Positions 1-8,200 of a stretch of 18,970 nt of DNA are shown here, in pieces (the first letter of the stretch is position 1; the number at the start of each line of letters is the position of its first letter). A program made the translations under genes and the position numbers. Under the pieces are notes generated by a model. That model was not told the origin of the DNA. It saw only the letters and a program-made list of their open reading frames with translations, and ran no database searches. Source of the stretch: UKL13-2 sp044228625 (GTDB taxonomy: Bacteria; Pseudomonadota; Gammaproteobacteria; Burkholderiales; Usitatibacteraceae). The stretch lies in contig JBGAUM010000069.1 of the NCBI GenBank assembly GCA_044228625.1, forward strand, positions 1-18,970, in the 5' to 3' direction.

Positions 1-816
1 CGTCAGCGCAGAGCCTGTCGCGCCGCGTAACGTTGCCCACGGCCCGCCTACCGTATCAGGCGACAAGCCGCGGTCCGGTTGGTAGCCGTTTACAAAATCG
101 CGCTTGTCGGGATCAAGGCGTTCCTGCCGGTCAAAGGTCAGGCTGGCGAAGGCGTTGAAACGGTTCTTGGCGAGGTCGCCGAAACCGGCCAGGATATTGC
201 CACGGTAGATATTTCCACCCCCCTCGTCGGTGACATCGGCAAACGCCTGCAACTGCACGCCCTTGTATTCCTTCTTGGTGATGAAGTTGATCACGCCTCC
301 GACGGCATCCGTTCCGTAGAGCGACGAAGCCCCATCCTTCAGCACTTCCACACGTTCGATTGCAGCCAGCGGGATGGACGACAGGTCGACGGAGAAGCCC
401 TTGGCGCCGTGCAAGGAAACGCGGCGGCCGTTGAGCAACACCAGCGTGCTGGAGGAACCGATGCCGCGCAGGTTGGCCGAGGCGTTGCCAAAGTTGTTGC
501 GGAAGGTCGGCCCATTGTTGATCACGCCCATGTTCGACGAGAGATTGTCGGCGCCATTGCCGTTGGCACTGATCATGGTGACCAATTGTTCGGCGCTGAC
601 GATGCCGGCCTTGTCGATTTCTTCCTTGGTGATGACTTGCAGGGGCAGCGCGGTCTCGTTTTGTACGCGCTTGATGGAAGAACCCGTGATTTCAATCTTC
701 TCCACCTTTTGCGGCGCAGGGGGAGGAGTGGGGCTGGTCTGTGCGGCGGCCGGCAGGGCAATCGGTCCGGCAATGCACAGCAGGGAAACAACCTGGGCAA
801 GCTGTTTAACTTTCAC
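1..816 (-). CDS. TonB-dependent outer-membrane receptor, N-terminal part (partial)
   Basis: This is the first 272 residues of a TonB-dependent receptor, an outer-membrane beta-barrel that imports a scarce ligand using TonB-ExbBD energy; it runs off the left edge. I place the start at a GTG at 816 because AGGAG lies 8 bases upstream and the product then opens with a good signal peptide (MKVKQLAQ, hydrophobic core, cleavage near AAA/Q at about residue 26). After a Pro-rich linker comes a TonB-box-like segment (KIEITGSSIKR, about 39-49), then the plug domain with the family hallmarks NLRGIGSSSTLVLLNGRR (about 112-129), IERVEVLKDGASSLYG and AVGGVINFITKK, and the first barrel strands. There is no STN/secretin domain before the plug, so a FecA-like signalling role is unlikely. 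No substrate can be read from this part. The next gene is divergent (dacB). Family certain; ligand unknown. Confidence 0.93.
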   Translation of the reverse strand, partial: MKVKQLAQVVSLLCIAGPIALPAAAQTSPTPPPAPQKVEKIEITGSSIKRVQNETALPLQVITKEEIDKAGIVSAEQLVTMISANGNGADNLSSNMGVINNGPTFRNNFGNASANLRGIGSSSTLVLLNGRRVSLHGAKGFSVDLSSIPLAAIERVEVLKDGASSLYGTDAVGGVINFITKKEYKGVQLQAFADVTDEGGGNIYRGNILAGFGDLAKNRFNAFASLTFDRQERLDPDKRDFVNGYQPDRGLSPDTVGGPWATLRGATGSALT

Positions 817-906
817 TTGGGTTCTCCTGAGGTGGTGTTTCTGAATCGGTCCTGTGATATCGCAGTCGTTCCGGATCATGGGCCAGCGAGCGAGACAGGC
901 AAAAAC

Positions 907-936
907 TTGTCCGGAAAATGACCATACCACTATACT
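907..936 (+). promoter_or_regulatory. Candidate sigma-70 promoter for dacB
   Basis: TTGTCC at 907-912 and TATACT at 931-936 are separated by 18 bases, a good sigma-70 arrangement (the -10 box matches TATAAT at five of six positions). Transcription would begin near 943. If this is the promoter, the in-frame ATG at 918 is upstream of the transcript and cannot be the start of dacB; the ATG at 951 or the GTG at 996 become the candidates. Identified by eye only. Confidence 0.45.
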
Positions 937-950
937 ACCAATTCAAATTA

Positions 951-2471
951 ATGGCCCGGCTGTTGCCAAAAAACAACAGCCGCACCGACGCTCAAGTGCT
1001 GAAAAAATCATTTTCATTCTGCGGATTCTTGCTTCTCGCAACCGTCATGTGTGGCGCCGTGGCGGGCTCCTTGGAACTGACGGAGCAAGTCAAGGCGAAA
1101 TTGGCGGGCGCCGGAATTCCGGAATCCGCAGTGGGATTTTCAGTTTTGCGTGCCAAAGACGGCGTTGAGTTGGCTGGACATAACGCACGTGTACCGCTTC
1201 AACCAGCATCAACGATCAAGACCCTGACGGCAATTGTTGCGTTGGAGACCCTGGGGCCTGCGTATCGCGCGCGAACGGAGTTGCGTGGTCCAAAGCCCGG
1301 GCCGGATGGCGAGATTGCCGGAGACGTGGTGCTGATCGGTCAGGGGAGCCTGGATTTCAATGCGGAAGCGCTGGGGCGAATGCTGGTCCAACTTCAACTG
1401 CAGGGCGTCAAGTCCATTCGCGGCGACTTCATTATCGATCGTGAATGGTTTCAGCCTTCCCGCAGCGATTTGGGTCTGCTTCCCTTTGACGAGACCCCGG
1501 AGTTTCAATACAACGTGATCCCGGATGCACTGTCGTTGAATGGAAACCTGTTCCGATTGGACATGGCCTCCAATGGGGAAAGCTTTCGCGCACGCATGTC
1601 TCCCGCGCTGGACGGCGTCGCCTTGTCGCAGGACATCAGGCTCATCGAGGACAAATGTACGGACTGGGAAAATGGGTGGAGGGTTCCGGTCGTCACGCGA
1701 ACCGGGCCGGCCACAGATACCGATGCAGGAACCACCCTGACAGTGCATATTCACGGAACCTTTCCAAAGAATTGTGTCGCCAGCACGGAACTGAACGTCA
1801 TCGATCGGGCAGATTTCGCTGCACGTCTGATCCAGGCCAGCTGGCGCGCACTTGGGGGGCAACTACATGGTGTTGTGCGCGAACGGCTGCCGGGCGAAAA
1901 GATGGGGAACCCCGCTTTGCTGGCGTGGCATACAGGCCGCAGCCTTGCGGAGGTGGTGCGCGACATCAACAAGCGAAGCGACAACCCGGTCACCCGGGTG
2001 ATGTACCTGCAACTTGGAAAAACGATTCAGGACCCTGCTGCGAAAACCACCGCAGAGCTGTCGGAGCGTGTGGTTCGCGATTGGCTTAGATCCAAAGGCA
2101 TCGCCGACGATGGCGTGATGCTGGACAACGGTTCCGGGCTTTCGCGATCTGAGCGGATCAGTACTCATGTTTTGGCACGCGTCATGTGGGAGGCCTCCCG
2201 AAGCCGATGGGCGCCCGAGTTCATGGCGGCCTTGCCGATTGTTGCCACCGATGGCGGCATGCGAAATCGCCTGAAAGATAGCAGTGCGCGGGAATGGGGG
2301 CGCTTCAAGACCGGGACGCTCCGCAACACCACGGCCCTGACGGGCATGGCGCCGGGCAAAAGCGGTGAACTATTGGTCATCAGCACCATTGTCAATCACG
2401 AGAAAGCAACGAGCAAGGTTGCCCGTCCGATCGTCGATGCCATTGTCGAAGGGCTCCTCGACCGCTATTGA
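951..2471 (+). CDS. dacB: D-alanyl-D-alanine carboxypeptidase/endopeptidase (PBP4, peptidase S13)
   Basis: Periplasmic penicillin-binding protein of the DacB/PBP4 family, which trims terminal D-Ala from peptidoglycan stems and cuts D-Ala-mDAP crosslinks. With the ATG at 951 (506 residues) the active-site motifs are SxxK as STIK at 87-90, SxN as SDN at 343-345 and KTG at 453-455; DNGSGLSR (392-399) is also typical of S13. The long insert between SxxK and SxN is characteristic of class C PBPs. A hydrophobic signal segment (SFSFCGFLLLATVMCGAVAG) precedes the mature part. The start is uncertain: ATG 918 overlaps a likely promoter, ATG 951 gives a long n-region, and GTG 996 would give a compact signal peptide beginning MLKKSFSF. 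None has a good Shine-Dalgarno. The gene converges on the VanX-like dipeptidase. Function is secure from the motifs; only the start is open. Confidence 0.93.
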   Translation: MARLLPKNNSRTDAQVLKKSFSFCGFLLLATVMCGAVAGSLELTEQVKAKLAGAGIPESAVGFSVLRAKDGVELAGHNARVPLQPASTIKTLTAIVALETLGPAYRARTELRGPKPGPDGEIAGDVVLIGQGSLDFNAEALGRMLVQLQLQGVKSIRGDFIIDREWFQPSRSDLGLLPFDETPEFQYNVIPDALSLNGNLFRLDMASNGESFRARMSPALDGVALSQDIRLIEDKCTDWENGWRVPVVTRTGPATDTDAGTTLTVHIHGTFPKNCVASTELNVIDRADFAARLIQASWRALGGQLHGVVRERLPGEKMGNPALLAWHTGRSLAEVVRDINKRSDNPVTRVMYLQLGKTIQDPAAKTTAELSERVVRDWLRSKGIADDGVMLDNGSGLSRSERISTHVLARVMWEASRSRWAPEFMAALPIVATDGGMRNRLKDSSAREWGRFKTGTLRNTTALTGMAPGKSGELLVISTIVNHEKATSKVARPIVDAIVEGLLDRY

Positions 2472-2586
2472 CTGTGGGCCCGGAAATGAATTGCCAGGAG
2501 GAAATCAGTTCGCTTGACGCGTGCAAAGCGGCATGAACGCGCATGCAAATTTCATCAGCGATGCACGCGGAATGCGCCCCGAGCTC
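2472..2586. other. Convergent intergenic gap, possible imperfect stem-loop
   Basis: This 115-base gap lies between the 3' ends of dacB (+) and the VanX-like gene (-). It contains no convincing gene. GCGTGC at 2519-2524 can pair with GCACGC at 2563-2568, and GCATG/CATGC could pair inside that loop, but there is no T-run on either side, so I do not call a terminator. An AGGAGG at 2496-2501 is not followed by a usable start codon at a normal distance. Confidence 0.3.
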
Positions 2587-3246
2587 CTAGTTGACGCGAA
2601 CGAAGGTTTCCCTGACCTGCCGCCGGTCACCAAAGTCGAAATGCCACCACTCCGTTCTGATACCCATGAACCCGCCAGCCTTCATGGTGTCGCGCAACAG
2701 TTGGCGGTTTCCGACCTGGAGCAGTGTCAGGGTCCCATCGGCCAGAAAGCGCGCTTCGAACTCCGGATGAGATCGCTCCGCCAGTTCATCGAAACCGCTC
2801 CCCATGTCCAGCCATGTACCGTCGGATCGCGCGATGGTGATATCCACCGCCATGCCGAACGAATGAATCGACCCACGTGCAGGATCGGCCAAGTAGATTC
2901 TCAAAGGCGTGTCTTTCAGGCGTCCCCACATGTCTTCCTGCACACGATGCGGTCGCAAGGCATCGAGCACCAGCAAGCGCAAATCCGGGTCTTTCTTGCC
3001 AAGGTAACGGGCACATTCGGCAAGTGCTTCAGCGGCGTCACGGTGCAGCCAAGCACAATCATGTCCGCCGTACAGGTCGGTGCCAGCGAAATTGTCCGTA
3101 CTCGCGTACTTGAGGTCGTAAACAATCCCCGGCAAAGTGCTCAGGTGGCGGAAATGCCCGGTGGTCGCAACTTCCTCAATTCCAACGCTGGCGGGTGTTG
3201 GGGTTTTCATCGATTGATAAACTGTCCACGAGCAGGCATTTTGCAT
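2587..3246 (-). CDS. D-alanyl-D-alanine dipeptidase, VanX/DdpX type (peptidase M15D)
   Basis: A zinc dipeptidase predicted to hydrolyse D-Ala-D-Ala. Key motifs, numbered from ATG 3246 (219 residues): SIHSFGMAVD, the SxHxxGxAxD signature with zinc ligands H128 and D135; EWWHF with catalytic E199 and third ligand H202; and R98 in DALRP, matching the substrate-orienting Arg of VanX. I chose ATG 3246 because AGGAGG lies 5 bases upstream; an in-frame start at 3210 would also keep the whole domain, while one at 3279 lies inside the opposite gene. No signal peptide is evident, so the enzyme is probably cytoplasmic. VanX is best known from vancomycin-resistance clusters, but no vanH/vanA-like gene is present here, so a DdpX-like role in D-Ala recovery is more likely. 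It is convergent with dacB, another D-Ala-D-Ala enzyme, and divergent from the ureohydrolase, with only 20 bases between start codons. Confidence 0.9.
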   Translation of the reverse strand: MQNACSWTVYQSMKTPTPASVGIEEVATTGHFRHLSTLPGIVYDLKYASTDNFAGTDLYGGHDCAWLHRDAAEALAECARYLGKKDPDLRLLVLDALRPHRVQEDMWGRLKDTPLRIYLADPARGSIHSFGMAVDITIARSDGTWLDMGSGFDELAERSHPEFEARFLADGTLTLLQVGNRQLLRDTMKAGGFMGIRTEWWHFDFGDRRQVRETFVRVN

Positions 3247-3266
3247 GCTTCCCTCCTGTGCCTCCA

Positions 3267-4199
3267 ATGACCTTGGCAAAATCCTTCCCCTTCCTGACCC
3301 AATCGACGTTCTTGAACGTGCCGGCGTGCGATTCGACGCGCCGCTTTGCCATTGCCGGTGTCGCCTGGGACGGGGCCGTCACGAACCGGCCAGGGGCGCG
3401 CTTTGGTCCCGACGCGATTCGGCGTGCGAGCCATATGCTGTGCGACGGCATGCACCCGTTTTTCAATGTTTCCCCAGTGGAATCCACGACGGATCTTGGG
3501 GATTTCCCGTTGCCCAATACCGGGATCGAGGCGATGCGTGCCGCACTGATGAAAAAGGCTGCGGAGGCGATTGCGAAGCATCACATGATTTGGCTGGGTG
3601 GCGATCACTCGATCACGCTTCCGCTTTTGCGCGCCTATCGGAATGCGCTGGGTCAACCTTTGGGCATTGTGCACTTTGACGCTCATTGCGACACCTGGGC
3701 CGATCACTTTGGCGAACCCAGCGGGCACGGGACATGGGTTTACGAAGCGCTGAATGAAGGCTTGCTGATTCCGGAAGCCACGATCCAGATTGGCATTCGG
3801 TCATCGGGAGAACAGGCCACGCGTGAATATGTTGCGACGCGAGGCGGCCGAATATTTACCGCACGTGAACTGCGCGGCATGGCAGGCGCAGCATTACAGC
3901 CGATGATCCAGGAGATCCGTCAGCGCTTGGCCGGTGCGGGCAATCCAGGGATGTACCTGACATTCGACATCGACTGCCTGGATCCCGCTTTTGCGCCGGG
4001 AACCGGAACCCCCGAGCCCGGCGGGCTCTCCACCGATCAGGCGCTGACAATTCTTGAAGAGCTGGCAGAACTCCGCTGGGTGGGAATGGATTGCACCGAG
4101 GTCTCCCCGCCCTTTGATCACGCAGAACTCACCAGCAACGCTGCGTCCACTGTGGTCTGGACGCACTTGAGCGGGCTGGTCAAAGGGAACAATGCATGA
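3267..4199 (+). CDS. speB: Agmatinase-family ureohydrolase (manganese enzyme)
   Basis: A member of the arginase/agmatinase superfamily, which hydrolyses a guanidino group to urea; for agmatinase the product is putrescine. From ATG 3267 it is 310 residues, the usual size. The metal-binding signatures are complete: GGDHS (H114), DAHCDT (D138, H140, D142) and DIDCLDP (D234, D236). HGTWVYEALNEGL and QIGIRSS resemble E. coli SpeB, which is why I prefer agmatinase over arginase, but guanidinobutyrase or another guanidino hydrolase is possible. The frame is open up to a methionine at 3195, but the N-terminus from 3267 already matches the family and a longer form would overlap the divergent dipeptidase. 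No Shine-Dalgarno is visible before 3267, and a GTG at 3258 is an alternative. Its stop overlaps the next start by ATGA, so the two are translationally coupled. Fold and chemistry are sure; the substrate is inferred. Confidence 0.9.
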   Translation: MTLAKSFPFLTQSTFLNVPACDSTRRFAIAGVAWDGAVTNRPGARFGPDAIRRASHMLCDGMHPFFNVSPVESTTDLGDFPLPNTGIEAMRAALMKKAAEAIAKHHMIWLGGDHSITLPLLRAYRNALGQPLGIVHFDAHCDTWADHFGEPSGHGTWVYEALNEGLLIPEATIQIGIRSSGEQATREYVATRGGRIFTARELRGMAGAALQPMIQEIRQRLAGAGNPGMYLTFDIDCLDPAFAPGTGTPEPGGLSTDQALTILEELAELRWVGMDCTEVSPPFDHAELTSNAASTVVWTHLSGLVKGNNA

Positions 4200-5143
4200 G
4201 CGAGCATTTCCAATTTCACGCCGTCGAACATGCCGGGATGAAAACAGGACACAAACTCGTTGTCACTGGCGGCGTGCATGGCAATGAGATTTGCGGTCCG
4301 ATTGCCATTCGGCGCATTTTGATGGACATCGAGCGCGGAGATGTCCGGATCGTGGCAGGGCAGGTGACTTTTGTGCCGGTGACAAATCCGCTGGCATATG
4401 CGCATCGGCGGCGCAATGGCGACCGAAATTTGAATCGAAATCTTTCGCCCACCAATGAGCCCAGGGATTTCGAAGATCACATCGCGAATTGGCTATGCCC
4501 ACTGTTTGCGCGGCATGAAATATTGTTGGACGTGCACTCGACGACGGCCAAGAACCCGGCATTCGCAATGCTGGGACCCCCCAACAACGATGGCCCGGTT
4601 GAGCCTTTCAAGCATTACGAAAAAGAGCGGGCATGGGCGTTACGGCTCGGTGTCCACCGATTTGTGGATGGGTGGTTGTCCACCTATGCGGTCGGCGTGG
4701 AGAAGCGCCGTGCGGCCGGGCACGGGAATCCGCTAAACACGGATTCCAAGTATGGCGTGGGCACGACCGAGTACATGCGCTCGGTAGGGGGCTGCGCCAT
4801 CACGCTGGAAGCCGGCCAGCACGATGCGCCAGAATCTCCGGAAGTCGCCTATCGAGCGATCCGCAACACTCTGGCGTACTTTGGCATCAGCGATGAACCG
4901 CCACCCATGCCGGTGACAGAAACCGAAAAACTCCACCTCTATCAAGTGATCGACAAAACGGACGCTGGCGACAGTTTTGCCAAGCCATGGGGCAGCTTCC
5001 ACGCACTGAAAGCGGGTGACCTCATCGGCACCCGGCACGACGGGACCCCGGTGGTGGCCCCTGAGGATGGGTGCATCCTGTTTCCTGACGCCAAGGCACA
5101 GCCAGGAAATGAATGGTTTTACTTGGCGCGCACGGTTGCCTGA
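4196..5143 (+). CDS. Succinylglutamate desuccinylase/aspartoacylase-family zinc hydrolase
   Basis: A 315-residue M14-like zinc hydrolase of the AstE/AspA family, which removes acyl groups from N-acyl amino acids. Visible active-site elements are GGVHGNE (zinc ligands H28 and E31), DVHST (third ligand H114), the NGDRNLNR segment (74-81) typical of substrate binding in the family, and LEAGQHD with the general-base Glu at E205. The C-terminal part from about residue 243 looks like the small beta-domain of aspartoacylases. It starts inside the stop codon of the ureohydrolase (ATGA), so both enzymes are made together and probably act in one route, for example deacylation of an N-acylated guanidino amino acid or amine. 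The other arginine-succinyltransferase pathway genes (astA, astB, astC, astD) are not adjacent, so I do not call it astE. Family call strong; substrate unknown. Confidence 0.88.
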   Translation: MSEHFQFHAVEHAGMKTGHKLVVTGGVHGNEICGPIAIRRILMDIERGDVRIVAGQVTFVPVTNPLAYAHRRRNGDRNLNRNLSPTNEPRDFEDHIANWLCPLFARHEILLDVHSTTAKNPAFAMLGPPNNDGPVEPFKHYEKERAWALRLGVHRFVDGWLSTYAVGVEKRRAAGHGNPLNTDSKYGVGTTEYMRSVGGCAITLEAGQHDAPESPEVAYRAIRNTLAYFGISDEPPPMPVTETEKLHLYQVIDKTDAGDSFAKPWGSFHALKAGDLIGTRHDGTPVVAPEDGCILFPDAKAQPGNEWFYLARTVA

Positions 5144-5263
5144 GTTTTTGGATCGCCAGCTTGGTTGCCAATCCTTCAAGGCTCGCTTCTCAGTTCGTTG
5201 GCTGACGCACAGGTGAATCCCCGCACGTCCACCTTCGGGAAGGCGCCGGGTTCGCTATTTCCA

Positions 5264-8200
5264 TCAGGGTGAATTGCCAGTCACTGGCGGCGCTGTTGCG
5301 AGCCACTCGTCGAGGGCCACGTTGGCCTCGATGACACGGCTGTTCAATGACACGAGAAGTTCATTGACGGTCGCAGTACTGGCGCCCGCCACGCGTTGCA
5401 TTCTTCCCGGGTTGCCAGCCAGGGTCCGCGCGTGGGCTTCAATGTCTTTACAGACGGCCGACACTCGCGGAAACCCAATGCTGGCTGCGGCCCCGCGCAA
5501 GCTGTGCGCGGTTTCCGCCAGTCCGGCCCAGTCTTCAACTTGTCGCTTGGCGCCCATGATGTCGAGCCGCTCAATGGTCTGGGATCTGAACAGGTCGATC
5601 AGGCCGCCCGCACCATCGTCTGCGGGCGCTTCACCGGGCATCGCCGGAAGCCCGCGCAAGTCGTTGAGTTGTTCGACGTCCAGCACCGACGGCAAGATCG
5701 GTGCGGCATGCTTGCGAGCCTCTGGGATGCTGGTATCGCCGGATGCAACGGCAGGTGTGGACGGGTTGATCTTTGCCAAAACGGCGGCCAAGGCGCTGAC
5801 GCGGATCGGTTTCGAGAGGTAATCGTCCATCCCGGAGGCAATATAGTGTTCGCGGTCTCCTGGTAAGGCATGTGCAGTCATGGCAATCATCGGTGGGCAA
5901 CTGCCACCTTTGGCGGCCCGAATCTGTCGCATGGCCTCGAGCCCGTCCATGACTGGCATCTGCACGTCCAAAAGAATGGCGTCAAATGATCCACCGGCTG
6001 CAGCCTCCACCGCGGATTGCCCATCCGCCACCAACTGCGAACGGTGCCCCAGATTGTTCAACATGCCAATGATCACGCGCTGATTGACCTCGTTGTCCTC
6101 GGCCACCAGCAGGTTCAGCGCGGCAACATTGAACAGCTTGGCTGACGTCATGGCGCGAGGATCACGCTCCGGCGGGGAGTGCATCTCACGCGAGGCTTCT
6201 GGCACGAATGGCCGTGCCGCGAAATCGCCTTGACGTTGGCCTGCGGCGGCCCTCGACAAGAGTTCGAACATTCGCATCCGGCCCGCCGGGCGCACAACAA
6301 ACATGTCGTGTCGCGGCAGCGCAACCGGCGGTTCAGCGGCCAGGTCCGCACGCGCAAGCGTGGAGGCAAGGATCACAATCGCAGGCGGCAGTCCGGCGCG
6401 CTGGCGCATGGCATCCTGTGCCGACACCGCATCGGCAAAGCGGTGCGCCAGTTCCCCATCGAGCATTGCCTCCGCGACCACAATGGCGATGTTCGAGTCC
6501 TGGTTCAGAAGATTTGCTGCAATTCGAGGCTCTGCACAAACGACATCCAGACCCCAGTGACGGTAGCGGCGTGCCTGGGTTTCGCGGCGCAGTGCGTTCG
6601 AGTCGGCCAACAGCATGTGCTTGCCCTTCAACTCTGGTACATCCCGCTGCATGTATCCCCGCGCAGGGCCTTTCGCGGGCTCGGTGATGATGTGGAACAG
6701 GAATAGCGAACCTTGGCCTTCGACGCTTTCAACGCGGATGTCGCCACCCATCAGATTGACCAGACGTTTGCAGATCGCCAAGCCCAGACCCGTGCCACCG
6801 TACTTGCGCGTGGTGGACGCATCGACTTGCGTGAAAGGCTGGAACAGGGTCCCGATACGATTGGATGGGATGCCAATACCAGTATCCGCGATGGCGAATT
6901 CGAGGCGCAGGCGCGAATCCATGGTGGATCTTGCGGTGATCGATAGCGCGATATGGCCTCGCTCGGTGAACTTGATGGCGTTGGCCAGCAGGTTCAGCAG
7001 AATTTGACGCAATCGGGTGGTGTCGCCAAGCACGTAGTAAGGCACGTTTTCAGCAAGGTCAAAGACCAACGCCAAACGCTTGTCGCGCGCACGTTCCGCA
7101 ACAAGTTCGAACGCTTCTTCCACCAAGGGTACGAGCTCAACGGGCACCGATTCCAACATCATCCGGCCGGACTCGATCTTCGAGAAATCCAGAATGTCAT
7201 CGATGATCCGGAGAAGCGTGTCGCCAGACGCCCGGATCAGACGGATATGGTCGCGTTGTTCGTCATCGAGCGCAGTCTCTGCCAGCAAGCTGGTCATCCC
7301 GAGCACCCCATTCAACGGGGTGCGCATTTCGTGGCTCATGGTCGCAAGAAAGGCTTCCTTTGCCCGTGCCGCGTCAAGCACCCGCACGTTGGCTTCTGTC
7401 AGTTCAAGTTCTGCTTTCTTGCGATCCGTGATATCCGTGATCGACCCGGTGAATCGAGTGGCGCGGCCGTCCGATCCGTATTGAGCGATGCCGCGTGCGC
7501 GCACCCAGACGAAGTCCCCCATCAATCGGCGTACACGTGCCTCCACGTCAAAGAGCTCAGTCTCATGTTTGAACAGCCGCACCATCTCCGCTTTGAAACG
7601 CGGTGCGTCCTCCTCGTGGAGGACGTCCTTCCAATCAAAGGGGTCCGGAAATTCATGGGGGGCGAAACCCAGGATTTCCTTGAAGCGATCCGAATAGAAC
7701 GGCGCGACATCACCAGACTCGGAAGCGTCCCACACGCCCTGCTGTGAAGAGCGGATGACCAGATTCTGTTGCTCCCGCTGGGCTTCCAATTGTCTTTCCA
7801 GCGCCTTGATCTGCGTGACATCGGTAATGGTGCCGATCAACCCCGCCGTACGACCGTCCTCCCCGGAAATGACCTGTTTTGCTACGATGGCTTCAATCGG
7901 ATCCCCACGCGCATTGGCCAGACGGGTTTCAATGACGCCTCTGCCGTTTTCAGACACCAAAAGTGCCTGGTCATGGCTTTCGTTGACCGTGGCAACCTCG
8001 ACCGGCATCAGGTCTGCATAGCGTTTCCCCAATACGTCCTCGCGTCGATGGCCCGTGAGTTCTTCCCACGCACGATTGACCGATACAAATCGGCCGGCGA
8101 TATCTTTCCGGAAGATGGGATTCGGGTTGTGTTCGATCAGATCCTCGGTAAATCTCGTCTGCTCCGTCAACTTCCGCGTCATCACCTGGGCGAGGGCTTC

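Noticed and set aside
79..921. Long plus-strand open frame (280 codons)
   Set aside because: It lies antisense to the TonB receptor, whose minus-strand product has a signal peptide, plug motifs and a Shine-Dalgarno. The plus-strand product shows no recognisable domain.
2496..2523. AGGAGG followed by TTG/GTG suggesting a short gene after dacB
   Set aside because: Spacing to TTG 2514 is 12 bases and to GTG 2521 is 19, both too long, and the resulting frame is only about 25 codons of no recognisable type.
2587..3246. Vancomycin-resistance cluster suggested by the VanX-like enzyme
   Set aside because: No VanA-type ligase, VanH dehydrogenase or VanRS pair is present, and the host appears Gram-negative; DdpX-type dipeptidases are widespread without resistance.
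2521..3270. Plus-strand open frame of 249 codons opposite the dipeptidase
   Set aside because: The minus strand encodes a full set of VanX motifs; the plus-strand product has no family features and arises from high-GC codon use.
5144..5263. Possible terminator between the acylase and kinase genes (CCTTCGGGAAGG)
   Set aside because: The stem is only four to five base pairs and is not followed by a T-run on either strand.
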